Shown: piece after piece, positions 9,175-16,862 of the stretch
Numbering within the stretch: position 1 is the first letter of the stretch
How the letters are laid out: the number at the start of each line of letters is the position of its first letter
Assembly (NCBI GenBank): GCA_031376425.1
Contig: JANMDR010000156.1
Coordinates: 1 to 54,523 of the forward strand
Length of the DNA: 54,523 bases
DNA from: JANMDR01 sp031376425
GTDB lineage: Bacteria; Pseudomonadota; Gammaproteobacteria; Burkholderiales; Usitatibacteraceae
Direction: 5' to 3'
Translations under genes and position numbers: made by a program
The notes under the pieces: generated by a model
The model's database searches: none
The model's input: only the letters and a program-made list of their open reading frames with translations
Told to the model about the DNA's origin: nothing

Positions 9175-9708
9175 ATGGTCATCAAACCAAAAGCGCCGGT
9201 CGCCGCCAAACCCGCTGCTAAAGTATTGAAAACAAACACTAAACCAGAATTAGCCGCTCACCTAACTCAGTTAGGTTCGGCACCAACAGCCGTGCCAAGC
9301 AAAGAATTGGAAACCTTTCCCAATCCGCAACCAAATCGCGATTTTCATATACATATGCAAATCCCGGAATTTACCTGCCTTTGTCCCAAAACAGGCCAGC
9401 CCGACTTCGCTACGCTGTATCTGGATTACATTCCCAATCAAGCTTGTATAGAACTTAAAAGCCTAAAACTCTATATTTGGAGCTTCAGAAATGAAGGTAA
9501 GTTCCATGAGGCGGTGACCAATGAAGTACTAGACGACATAGTGGCTGCGATTGCGCCGCGTTTTGCGCGAGTGACCGCGAAGTTCTGGGTACGCGGCGGT
9601 GTATTTACTACCATCGTTGCCGAACATCAACAAAAAGGCTGGAAGCCACATCCGCTAGTGGAATTAACGAAGTTTGCAGATGAAAGCAGTGTAACGGCGC
9701 GGTATTAG
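9175..9708 (+). CDS. queF: NADPH-dependent 7-cyano-7-deazaguanine reductase (short type)
   Basis: QueF reduces preQ0 to preQ1 in queuosine biosynthesis. The T-fold domain carries the nucleophile Cys70 in TCLCPKTGQPDFA with the following Asp77, and the family motif ELKSLKLY at about 93-100. This is the single-domain (YkvM-like) form rather than the long two-domain E. coli form. I start at the Met at 9175 (177 residues). A longer frame from 9067 exists, but its extra 36 residues do not look like family sequence. The first ~45 residues are an Ala/Lys/Pro-rich extension that is not part of the catalytic fold. Confidence 0.92.
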   Translation: MVIKPKAPVAAKPAAKVLKTNTKPELAAHLTQLGSAPTAVPSKELETFPNPQPNRDFHIHMQIPEFTCLCPKTGQPDFATLYLDYIPNQACIELKSLKLYIWSFRNEGKFHEAVTNEVLDDIVAAIAPRFARVTAKFWVRGGVFTTIVAEHQQKGWKPHPLVELTKFADESSVTARY

Positions 9709-9741
9709 GAAATTTTCTCTAAAACAGATTAATACTCCACG

Positions 9742-10380
9742 ATGAAAAATATTCTCGTTTACGCCGATTCCCTCTCTTGGGGTTTAATTCCACTAACACG
9801 TCAGCGCCTGCCGTTTCCAGCGCGTTGGCCTGGCGTTTTGGAACACACCCTGCTTGCAAACGGACTAAATACAAGAGTCTCAGAGCATTGCTTAAATGGG
9901 CGACGGACAGTTTGGGAGGATCCTTTTAAGCCGGGACGCAATGGCTTGCTGGGTTTGGCGCAGCTCATCGAGACCCAATCGCCGTTAGATTTGGTTATAT
10001 TGATGTTGGGGACGAATGATTTTCAATCAATGCACGATTTGAATGCGTGGCATTCAGCACAGGGCACTGCCGCCTTGATTCGGGAAATTCGCTTGGCACC
10101 CATTGAGCCCGGCATGACTGTACCGCCAATTTTGGTCGTCGCACCTCCACCGATATTGCTACCCCGTGGCGCCATTGCTGGAAAATTTTTAGGTGGCGAT
10201 GTGAAGTGCCTAGGTTTAGCCGATGCGCTAGCGCAAGTGTGCGTTGAACAAAGCTGCAATTTTTTTGATGCTGCTTCCCTAATAACAAGTAGCTCGCTAG
10301 ACGGCGTACATTTAGATGCGGCACAACATCTCACCTTAGGGCGAGCCATTGCCGCACAGGCACAAAAAATACTCGCCTAA
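9742..10380 (+). CDS. SGNH/GDSL-family hydrolase (arylesterase-like)
   Basis: A 212-residue protein with the SGNH blocks in order: block I as YADSLSWG with the catalytic Ser10, block III GTND (90-93), and block V DGVHLD with Asp186 and His189. The motifs VILMLGTND and ILVVAPPP resemble the mycobacterial arylesterase/acyltransferase subgroup. No signal peptide is present, so it should act in the cytosol on small esters. Block I reads ADS instead of the near-invariant GDS. It begins 33 bases after queF on the same strand and may be cotranscribed. It ends 10 bases before the convergent degV gene. Confidence 0.88.
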   Translation: MKNILVYADSLSWGLIPLTRQRLPFPARWPGVLEHTLLANGLNTRVSEHCLNGRRTVWEDPFKPGRNGLLGLAQLIETQSPLDLVILMLGTNDFQSMHDLNAWHSAQGTAALIREIRLAPIEPGMTVPPILVVAPPPILLPRGAIAGKFLGGDVKCLGLADALAQVCVEQSCNFFDAASLITSSSLDGVHLDAAQHLTLGRAIAAQAQKILA

Positions 10381-10390
10381 TTGCAGCTAA

Positions 10391-11437
10391 TCATTTGCCA
10401 AACTCATGCGGATTAGCAACAAAACCGATGCACACACCACCCGCGCCAATATTGACTGCACCAGTCATACCCATAGCAGATATCGCAATAGTAACGCCGG
10501 CTGCGGTAGCGGCCTCTTTTAAGGAAGCAAAGCCGGGTAGCTTGGGCACATCGGCCAAATCACCTGAATAGGAAATGCAAATAAACGGTGATAGCAAACC
10601 GACACGTACTTGGTTTTCAGCGTTAGCAAACATTTGTGTTAGCGCGGCATCATAAGTACGGACTTTTACAGCTTGATCAGACTCATTGCGATAGCAACGC
10701 AACACGGGACGAATTTCTAACATGCTACCGACTAGGTAACTTGCTAAGCCTATCGTATTTTCATTTTTGAGCCGCGCTCGTTTATATAAATAAGTTAGGT
10801 CTTTGGGCACTAAAAAAGTATAAGTGTTGCGGGCAAGTTCTTGCACCCGCACGAGCAGATTGGCAGAGCCATGCGCTTTTTCAAGATGTGCCAGCAAATC
10901 TAGTGCTTGTACGGCTTGACCGGCGAACATATTTTGACTGTTATACACCCGCAAACGAAATGGAAACAATCCGCTTTGTTGCGCGCGCGTAGCTGCAACA
11001 CGCGCCTCTACACGCGCTGCGGCGGCCACCGCATTATCATAAATGGGGCTACGGGCGTTATTGATGGTAAGGACAAAAACCAAATCAAAATGCTCGACTA
11101 AATTGGCTTCAAACCATGCCTCAAATTGCGCTTCGGAGATGGGAACAGATTCCGCATCGCTTGGAGAAGCGGGGTTTAAATGGTAGTGATAAAACTGATT
11201 TAATACATGAGTATCACGCGTATCCGCAACGATTTCTTTGCCAATACGAATATTAATAGGCACAACTGAAATAATAGCGCTAGATGCTTCCAGAAGCTCA
11301 ACCGGAATATCACAAGCAGAATCGACAACGATACCGACGCGTTGCTTGCGAAATCTGCCGGTAGCGGCACCAACCGCGCCATTCGACGCTACGGTGGAGG
11401 ATGTAGGAGAAGTGCTTGGAATTTGTGCGTCAGCCAT
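10391..11437 (-). CDS. DegV family fatty-acid-binding protein
   Basis: A 348-residue protein whose core from about residue 32 (VGIVVDSACDIP) matches the DegV family. These two-domain proteins bind a fatty acid, and in Firmicutes the family (FakB) presents it to a fatty-acid kinase. No kinase partner is in this window. The N-terminal ~30 residues (Ser/Thr/Ala-rich) are an extension beyond the usual start. It is convergent with the SGNH hydrolase gene. The Shine-Dalgarno at the ATG is weak. The family assignment is firm, but the ligand and role here are not known. Confidence 0.85.
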   Translation of the reverse strand: MADAQIPSTSPTSSTVASNGAVGAATGRFRKQRVGIVVDSACDIPVELLEASSAIISVVPINIRIGKEIVADTRDTHVLNQFYHYHLNPASPSDAESVPISEAQFEAWFEANLVEHFDLVFVLTINNARSPIYDNAVAAAARVEARVAATRAQQSGLFPFRLRVYNSQNMFAGQAVQALDLLAHLEKAHGSANLLVRVQELARNTYTFLVPKDLTYLYKRARLKNENTIGLASYLVGSMLEIRPVLRCYRNESDQAVKVRTYDAALTQMFANAENQVRVGLLSPFICISYSGDLADVPKLPGFASLKEAATAAGVTIAISAMGMTGAVNIGAGGVCIGFVANPHEFGK

Positions 11438-11524
11438 GGCTCGATTATTTTTCTTATATGTGAGTTCTTATGATACATCACACAAAAGTATTTTTGTGCT
11501 ACAAATCACGAGATTTATTAAGCG

Positions 11525-11537
11525 CCCCTATTTCAGG
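11525..11537 (+). repeat. CTATTTYA-loop hairpin repeat, copy 1 (degenerate)
   Basis: The core CCCCTATTTCAGG lies in the 270-base gap between degV and the winged-helix gene. It matches the consensus GCCCTATTTYAGG found at 12675, 33303 and 38266, but the flanking stem is weak here. Nothing else was recognised in 11438-11708. Confidence 0.5.
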
Positions 11538-11708
11538 CTATCTTCGGCCATTTCATCGCTAAATTAATTTTTTGCCTTGGTGATTTTTGGCCGCCGCCGT
11601 GATGTACTGATCGTTGCGGTAGCGCGAGATTGTTTATCAATACCGCAATTGAGTAAGTCAACAGCAATGCGGGCTTTGCCAAAAGCTATAAATCTAAAAA
11701 ACGGCGCG

Positions 11709-12377
11709 CTAATCGCACACCCGCAGCGACTTTGGCATGCCCACTTTATGGGTAATCAGTCCTTTGCGTTCCATCTCCCTAATAGCATTTTCCGCATGGT
11801 GTGCGGGAATTTGAAAACGCCGCTCCATGTCATACTGAGCAGGAGGTTTACCGACGCGAGCGGTGTGCTCCTTAATGAAACTTAAATAATCAGTTTCACG
11901 CTCAGTTGGCGCCTCGACATACCTGCTAATGGTGTTGCTGCCAGACTGCGTTCTTAACCGCGTCTGCGCCGCTATTTCCTGCTGCAGGGGGGTGGGTATA
12001 CCATCACCGATATCGGCATCGCCGGTATAAATTGTGAAGCCACCAGATGGCGCTTTAATGTGCATAAATGTGCCGTCAGCAAAAACGATACGCAGCGCGT
12101 TCTTGCCTTTAAGGGCAACATGGGCAATTTGTCTACCACTGAGTAGCTCCGTGAGTGCGGCGCTGCCGGAGGCGCAGGCATTTTTCTTCATATTACGATA
12201 GCCATGTGAGTTGAAAACTGGGTTAGAAATCCTTTGCTTTACGTAATTTTGCCATTTTTTGCTGCTAATTTGCAAATCGGTAACAATTGCCGGTTTTTCC
12301 GCACCGCTTAGGTGTATCAACCGAAGCGGGTTGAATTCATCGCTTTCAAGCTTCATTTTAGAACTTTTTATGCGCAA
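11709..12377 (-). CDS. Protein with LexA-type winged-helix domain
   Basis: A 222-residue protein of unknown function. The last ~65 residues (from about 158, TERETDYLSFIKEHTARVG to KGLITHKVGMPKSLRVCD) match the LexA N-terminal DNA-binding winged helix in pattern, including the closing KGLI...G.P.S.RV. Here the helix is C-terminal and no Ser/Lys S24 peptidase domain follows, so it is not LexA. The N-terminal ~150 residues are not recognised. The first possible start is TTG (12377); an ATG at 12356 is also available. It is divergent from the small basic protein gene at 12456, 78 bases away, so a shared control region is plausible. Confidence 0.6.
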   Translation of the reverse strand: MRIKSSKMKLESDEFNPLRLIHLSGAEKPAIVTDLQISSKKWQNYVKQRISNPVFNSHGYRNMKKNACASGSAALTELLSGRQIAHVALKGKNALRIVFADGTFMHIKAPSGGFTIYTGDADIGDGIPTPLQQEIAAQTRLRTQSGSNTISRYVEAPTERETDYLSFIKEHTARVGKPPAQYDMERRFQIPAHHAENAIREMERKGLITHKVGMPKSLRVCD

Positions 12378-12387
12378 GCCATCGACT

Positions 12388-12416
12388 TTGATAGCCCAAT
12401 TACGCGGTTTTAGATA
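12388..12416 (+). promoter_or_regulatory. Sigma-70-type promoter for the 43-residue protein
   Basis: A -35-like TTGATA (12388-12393) and a -10-like TAGATA (12411-12416) are separated by exactly 17 bases. They lie about 40 bases upstream of the ATG at 12456. An overlapping TATACT (12415-12420) is an alternative -10. Confidence 0.5.
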
Positions 12417-12455
12417 TACTTCTATGTTGCGGTTTTATATTTAAGGAGTTTTATC

Positions 12456-12587
12456 ATGGCTGGTGAACGTAAACGGTTGCGTCGCAATACTTTGGAGCGT
12501 AAATGTTTGGGTAAGTCTTTCAAGCGTTTATTTATTGGCTCACCAAAGTCAGTATTCAAAATGTTGGAAAAAATTAAAAAGGCGTAA
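12456..12587 (+). CDS. Small, highly basic hypothetical protein (43 aa)
   Basis: An ATG preceded by a textbook Shine-Dalgarno AAGGAG (8-base spacing) opens a 43-codon frame ending in TAA. It encodes MAGERKRLRRNTLERKC... ending in LEKIKKA. Fifteen of 43 residues are Lys or Arg and three are Glu, so the protein is strongly positive and may bind nucleic acid or ribosomes; this is inference. It has its own promoter-like sequence upstream and an intrinsic terminator 31 bases after the stop, so it is a monocistronic unit. I do not recognise the family. It lies between the winged-helix gene (divergent) and ppsR (convergent). Confidence 0.75.
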   Translation: MAGERKRLRRNTLERKCLGKSFKRLFIGSPKSVFKMLEKIKKA

Positions 12588-12617
12588 TATCCTTTTTACT
12601 TCCACAAAAGTTTCATT

Positions 12618-12652
12618 AAAAAGCCGCCAGAATTTTCTAGGCGGCTTTTTTA
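12618..12652 (+). terminator. Strong (bidirectional) intrinsic terminator
   Basis: A perfect GCCGCC (12623-12628) / GGCGGC (12640-12645) stem is extended by AAAAA/TTTTT, with an 11-base loop. T runs lie on the plus side after the stem, and on the minus side the stem is followed by TTTTTAATG. It ends the 43-residue protein transcript and can also stop ppsR transcription from the other side. Confidence 0.9.
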
Positions 12653-12674
12653 TTTCTGATAAATGCCTAAAGGT

Positions 12675-12687
12675 GCCCTATTTCAGG
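12675..12687 (+). repeat. CTATTTYA-loop hairpin repeat, copy 2
   Basis: The core GCCCTATTTCAGG has flanks that form a partly wobble-paired stem (AGGTGCC with GGACATCT). It lies between the terminator at 12618-12652 and the ppsR stop. See copies at 11525, 33303 and 38266. Confidence 0.6.
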
Positions 12688-12707
12688 ACATCTCCAGAAG
12701 TTTTTTA

Positions 12708-13532
12708 CTAATAAACGCGGCGCATTAATTGCGCCTCATGCAAAATCACTGTGGCCAGTTCTTCGATACTTTTTGTCGTGGAATTTAAAAAAGCAATGCC
12801 GTTATCGCGCATCAAACCTTCTGCCGCTTCTACCTCAAAACGGCAATTTGCAGCCGAGGCATAGGTACTATCTGGTTTGCGTTCCGTGCGAATTTGTTGC
12901 AACCGATCCGGCGCGATAGATAATCCCCAAACTTTGTGTTTGTGCGGTAGCAACGCCGGCGGGAGCTTCATTTTGGTTAAGTCTTCCGGAATTAACGGGT
13001 AATTTGCCGCTTTAATGCCAAATTGCAGCGCCATATAGAGGCAAGTTGGCGTTTTGCCACTACGGGAAACCCCCACTAAAATAATATCGGCAACGTCTAA
13101 GTTACGATTAGTCACGCCGTCATCGTGGGCTAAGGTGTAATTTACGGCTTCAATACGGTGATTGTAGTCTTTAAAATTACCGGCGGAGTGACTACGACCC
13201 ACAGCGTGAGCGGATTTCACACCGAGTTCAACTTCCATCGGCACGATAAAGCGTTCGAATAAATCCAGCACCAAGCCTTCGGCTTTTGATAACTCACGCC
13301 GTATTTCGTCAGTCATCAGCGAAGTGAACACTAACGGACGCTTTCCGGATGCACGCCCTGCCGCAGCGATTTCGACCAATACCTCGCGCGCCTTTTCGAT
13401 CGAATCGACAAAGGGCAAGGTTTTACGCACAAAATCAATGCCATCGAACTGGGTAATGAGGGAATTGGCCAACATTTCTACCGTAATCGCGGTGCGGTCA
13501 GAAACAAAAAAAGCGGTGCGGCGTTGAGGCAT
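12708..13532 (-). CDS. ppsR: PEP synthase regulatory protein (bifunctional kinase/pyrophosphorylase)
   Basis: The DUF299 family protein PSRP inactivates PEP synthase by ADP-dependent threonine phosphorylation and reactivates it by Pi-dependent dephosphorylation. The P-loop GVSRSGKT is at residues 154-161, and the 274-residue length is normal. A good Shine-Dalgarno (AAGGAAAA) precedes the ATG. It is divergent from its target ppsA, 353 bases apart, which is the usual neighbourhood and makes the call firm. The terminator at 12618-12652 lies downstream. Confidence 0.95.
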   Translation of the reverse strand: MPQRRTAFFVSDRTAITVEMLANSLITQFDGIDFVRKTLPFVDSIEKAREVLVEIAAAGRASGKRPLVFTSLMTDEIRRELSKAEGLVLDLFERFIVPMEVELGVKSAHAVGRSHSAGNFKDYNHRIEAVNYTLAHDDGVTNRNLDVADIILVGVSRSGKTPTCLYMALQFGIKAANYPLIPEDLTKMKLPPALLPHKHKVWGLSIAPDRLQQIRTERKPDSTYASAANCRFEVEAAEGLMRDNGIAFLNSTTKSIEELATVILHEAQLMRRVY

Positions 13533-13550
13533 GATTTTTCCTTAGGGTGC

Positions 13551-13571
13551 ATCTTGCAATGAATGCAAGAT
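13551..13571. promoter_or_regulatory. Perfect inverted repeat in the ppsR leader
   Basis: ATCTTGCA (13551-13558), a five-base spacer, then TGCAAGAT (13564-13571). It sits 19-39 bases upstream of the ppsR ATG. It could be an operator or a 5' UTR hairpin near the ribosome binding site. The role is inference. Confidence 0.5.
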
Positions 13572-13604
13572 CAGTTTTTAACCTAGAAACGGCAGTTGGA
13601 CGGA

Positions 13605-13712
13605 TGTGAGTGTACGATTTTGGGACTTCCTAGCAAGACGCGACGACGACGCAGGCTTCACCCTGCTAGGAGGAGCAACGCGGCTAGGGAGTTTCAAAAT
13701 TGTGCAATCACA
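13605..13712. repeat. MITE-like 108-base palindromic element
   Basis: Thirty-base terminal inverted repeats (13605-13634 and 13683-13712) match at about 24 of 30 positions and begin with TGTGA. The interior has further inverted CCTAGC/GCTAGG and GCAGG/CCTGC stems. The whole element folds into one long hairpin without coding capacity. It lies in the ppsR-ppsA divergent intergenic region (13533-13885). The layout is that of a miniature inverted-repeat or ERIC-like element. No flanking target duplication was obvious. Confidence 0.65.
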
Positions 13713-13833
13713 TTCGTAGCGCACTAACCCAACTGGTGAAGATACAGAAACTGCTGAACACTAATAAATACAAACTTCCCCGAGAGTTCTAAGCGGTCAA
13801 CTGCTGTTTCTAGGTTTAAAGGCGTACGCAAGC

Positions 13834-13839
13834 TATAAT
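13834..13839 (+). promoter_or_regulatory. -10 box of a likely ppsA promoter
   Basis: A perfect TATAAT lies 47 bases before the ppsA ATG. The sequence 17 bases upstream does not resemble a -35 consensus, so activation by a regulator is possible. Confidence 0.45.
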
Positions 13840-13885
13840 TATGCGATAGTTTTATCACTAATTTTTTTATCTACTTAGGTTAGCC

Positions 13886-16273
13886 ATGTCACTCTCAGCT
13901 TCCGCTCGCGTACTCCCCCTTTCCAGCCTACGCAATACCGATGTAGCTCACGTTGGCGGCAAAAATGCCTCACTAGGTGAGTTAATTAGCCAATTATCAC
14001 AAGCTGGCGTGCGGGTGCCAGGTGGATTTGCTACGACAGCTGAAGCATTTCGCGAGTTTTTACGCTTTAATGGCTTAACCGAAAAAATTAACGCCACCCT
14101 ATTAGCGCTGGATGTGGATGATCTGGTCGCGCTTGCCAAAACTGGCGCTGAAGTGCGCCACTGGATAGAAACAGCACCCTTACAACCCGCCTTAGAGGCA
14201 GAAATTCGTACCGCCTATGCTGCGCTAACGGTTGACTCACCAGACGCGTCTTTTGCGGTACGTTCTAGCGCAACGGCGGAAGATTTACCAGATGCGTCTT
14301 TTGCTGGTCAACAAGAAACGTTTTTAAATATTCGCGGTATTGAGCATGTACTTGATGCTATACGCCAAGTATTTGCTTCCCTCTATAACGATCGCGCAAT
14401 CTCCTATCGGGTACACAAAAACTTTGTGCATGCTGATGTGGCCTTGAGCGCTGGTGTGCAACGCATGGTGCGCTCGGATACTGGGGCTGCTGGCGTTGCC
14501 TTTACCATTGATACCGAATCAGGTTTTGATGGCGTGGTATTCATCACCTCCAGCTTTGGCTTGGGCGAAATGGTGGTGCAGGGTGCCGTCAATCCGGATG
14601 AGTTTTATGTCAGTAAGGTGTGTTTAAAAAATAACCGCCCCGCTATTTTGCGTCGTACCTTGGGATCAAAAGCGCTCAAAATGATTTTTGGTAATGTCAG
14701 CGTTGCGGGTAAATCGGTACAGACTGTGCCCGTAGCAGATGCTGACCGTCAGCGCTTTTCGCTCACCGATGCTGACGTAACCGAGCTTGCGGGCTATGCG
14801 GCAAGTATCGAAGCGCACTACGGCTGCCCAATGGATATTGAATGGGGCAAAGATGGTGGTGACGGCAAACTCTATATTCTACAAGCACGCCCCGAAACCG
14901 TTAAAAGCCAGGAAAAGCATACCGATACCCTCACCCGTTACAAAATAACAACCAAGGGTTCCGTTATTGCCGAAGGTCGCGCCATTGGCGGCAAGGTGGG
15001 TCAAGGCGTTGCACGTATTGTAAAAGACGTTAGTCAGATTGGCGAATTTAGGGATGGCGATGTGATCGTGACCGACATGACTGACCCGAACTGGGAACCA
15101 GTGATGAAACGTGCCAGCGCGATTGTGACTAACAGGGGGGGGCGAACTTGTCACGCAGCTATTATCGCCCGTGAATTAGGCGTGCCCGCCGTGGTGGGCT
15201 GCGAAGATGCAACCGATGTTGTTGATGCTGGTGAGCTCTTAACGGTGAGCTGTGCGGAAGGCGATACCGGCTTTATCTATCGCGGCAAAACCGAATTTGA
15301 AATCAATACGGTATCGCTAGGCAATATGCCTAAAGTGGGCGTAAAAATTGCCATGAATGTGGGTAATCCGCATCTGGCGTTCGACTTTGCGCAACTACCG
15401 AATGAAGGTGTTGGCTTAGCGCGCCTAGAATTTATTATTGCCAACACTATCGGTATTCACCCAAAAGCATGCTTAGATTTTGCGAGTTTGCCAGAGCCAT
15501 TAAAAGCTGATGTGGCCAAACAATCGCGCGGCTATGCCAGCCCGAAGCAGTTTTATATCGATAAAATGGTAGAAGGGGTAGCGACGATCGCGGCGGCGTT
15601 TTGGCCGAAGAAAGTAATCGTGCGCTTGTCCGATTTTAAAAGTAACGAATACCGTAACTTGATTGGCGGCCCACGCTACGAACCCACAGAAGAAAATCCG
15701 ATGATCGGCTTCCGCGGAGCCGCCCGCTACATCGCCGCCAGCTTCCGTGAATGCTTCGCACTTGAATGCGAAGCCATGCGTACCGTGCGCGACACGATGG
15801 GGCTTACCAACGTCGAACTCATGGTGCCCTTCGTACGCACCCTGAAAGAAGCCGACGGCGTATTGCAGATAATGAAAGACTTTGGTTTAGAGCGCGGCAA
15901 GAACGATCTACGCATTGTGATGATGTGCGAAATACCTGCCAACGCAATATTAGCCGATGAATTTTTACAGCGTTTCGACGGTTTTTCAATTGGCTCAAAC
16001 GATATGACCCAACTGACCTTAGCGCTAGACCGTGATTCTGGCCTAGTAATGCATGCTTTCGACGAACGTGATCCCGCCGTTAAACGCATGTTGCAGCTAG
16101 CCATACAAGCCTGCCGACGCGCCAATAAGTATGTCGGTATTTGCGGTCAAGGCCCCAGCGATTATCCAGACTTGGCACAGTGGCTAATGGAAGAAGGGAT
16201 TGAAGCGATGAGCTTAAACCCAGATACGGTGGTAGAAACTTGGTTGCATTTGGCGAAAGTGGGGAGTGTCTGA
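13886..16273 (+). CDS. ppsA: Phosphoenolpyruvate synthase
   Basis: PpsA converts pyruvate, ATP and water to PEP, AMP and Pi, the gluconeogenic entry step. The 795 residues hold the N-terminal nucleotide-binding domain (about 15-340), the phosphohistidine swivel domain with catalytic His423 in GGRTCHAAIIAREL, and the C-terminal PEP-utilising barrel with the DMTQLTLALDRDSG motif and the closing GICGQGPSD region. A run of eight G (15135-15142) encodes the two glycines just before the catalytic Thr-Cys-His, an unusual homopolymer for such a critical site. It is followed with an 8-base overlap by the acetyltransferase gene. Confidence 0.97.
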   Translation: MSLSASARVLPLSSLRNTDVAHVGGKNASLGELISQLSQAGVRVPGGFATTAEAFREFLRFNGLTEKINATLLALDVDDLVALAKTGAEVRHWIETAPLQPALEAEIRTAYAALTVDSPDASFAVRSSATAEDLPDASFAGQQETFLNIRGIEHVLDAIRQVFASLYNDRAISYRVHKNFVHADVALSAGVQRMVRSDTGAAGVAFTIDTESGFDGVVFITSSFGLGEMVVQGAVNPDEFYVSKVCLKNNRPAILRRTLGSKALKMIFGNVSVAGKSVQTVPVADADRQRFSLTDADVTELAGYAASIEAHYGCPMDIEWGKDGGDGKLYILQARPETVKSQEKHTDTLTRYKITTKGSVIAEGRAIGGKVGQGVARIVKDVSQIGEFRDGDVIVTDMTDPNWEPVMKRASAIVTNRGGRTCHAAIIARELGVPAVVGCEDATDVVDAGELLTVSCAEGDTGFIYRGKTEFEINTVSLGNMPKVGVKIAMNVGNPHLAFDFAQLPNEGVGLARLEFIIANTIGIHPKACLDFASLPEPLKADVAKQSRGYASPKQFYIDKMVEGVATIAAAFWPKKVIVRLSDFKSNEYRNLIGGPRYEPTEENPMIGFRGAARYIAASFRECFALECEAMRTVRDTMGLTNVELMVPFVRTLKEADGVLQIMKDFGLERGKNDLRIVMMCEIPANAILADEFLQRFDGFSIGSNDMTQLTLALDRDSGLVMHAFDERDPAVKRMLQLAIQACRRANKYVGICGQGPSDYPDLAQWLMEEGIEAMSLNPDTVVETWLHLAKVGSV

Positions 16274-16799
16274 TTTGAACGCTGCCAATACATTGGCGAT
16301 GCCTATAGATAGAGCGTCTTCAAATTGTTCTCCGTTTATTGAGTGGGCGTTTTCACACTTCAACGAACTCAGCGCTGCACAGTGGTATGAAATTTCGGTA
16401 GCAAGAGAAAGCGTATTTATTGTAGAACAAAAGTGCCCATTTTTAGATGCAGATGGCGCTGATCCAAACTGCTGGCATTTGGTTGGCAAAGTAGGGCAGG
16501 AAATAGCCGCCTATTGTCGCATCGTGCCCCCCGGATTGAAGTACACTGAACCCAGCATAGGCCGAGTAATTACTACGCCGTTGTATCGCACGGGGGGGTA
16601 TGGCAAGGCGCTGTTAAGGGAAGCATTGCGGCATTGCGATGCGATGTTTCCAGATTTGGGTAACAAAATCGGGGCGCAGATGTATTTAGAAAAGTTTTAT
16701 GCTTCGTTCGGGTATAAGACTACTTCGGCACCTTATGACGAAGATGGGATTTTGCATTTAGAGATGGTGCGCAGCGTTTCCTCAACAGCCAATTGTTAG
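16266..16799 (+). CDS. ElaA-type GNAT acetyltransferase
   Basis: A 177-residue GNAT-fold protein. After a ~24-residue leader, the sequence FNELSAAQWYEISVARESVF, then IVEQKCPFLDADGADPNCWH, matches the ElaA subgroup. The acetyl-CoA-binding loop is RTGGYGKALL at about residues 110-119. The acceptor substrate is unknown. The GTG start overlaps the last 8 bases of ppsA, indicating translational coupling; an ATG at 16299 would also preserve the domain. A G7 tract (16592-16598) encodes the Gly-Gly of the acetyl-CoA loop, so slippage would disrupt cofactor binding. Confidence 0.88.
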   Translation: MSDLNAANTLAMPIDRASSNCSPFIEWAFSHFNELSAAQWYEISVARESVFIVEQKCPFLDADGADPNCWHLVGKVGQEIAAYCRIVPPGLKYTEPSIGRVITTPLYRTGGYGKALLREALRHCDAMFPDLGNKIGAQMYLEKFYASFGYKTTSAPYDEDGILHLEMVRSVSSTANC

Positions 16800-16862
16800 T
16801 TAATACTTATCGTACTTATAGCAGGCCTATTCCTAGAACAAGTTGCAATCGGAGCATTCAAA

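Noticed and set aside
11575..11715. Open minus-strand run reading FRFIAFGKARIAVDLLNCG after the winged-helix gene
   Set aside because: Protein-like wording but no start codon in its frame and only about 50 codons; probably chance or an old remnant.
15131..15145. Frameshift in ppsA at the G8 tract
   Set aside because: The frame stays open through the tract and the catalytic motif follows correctly, so the gene is intact as read.
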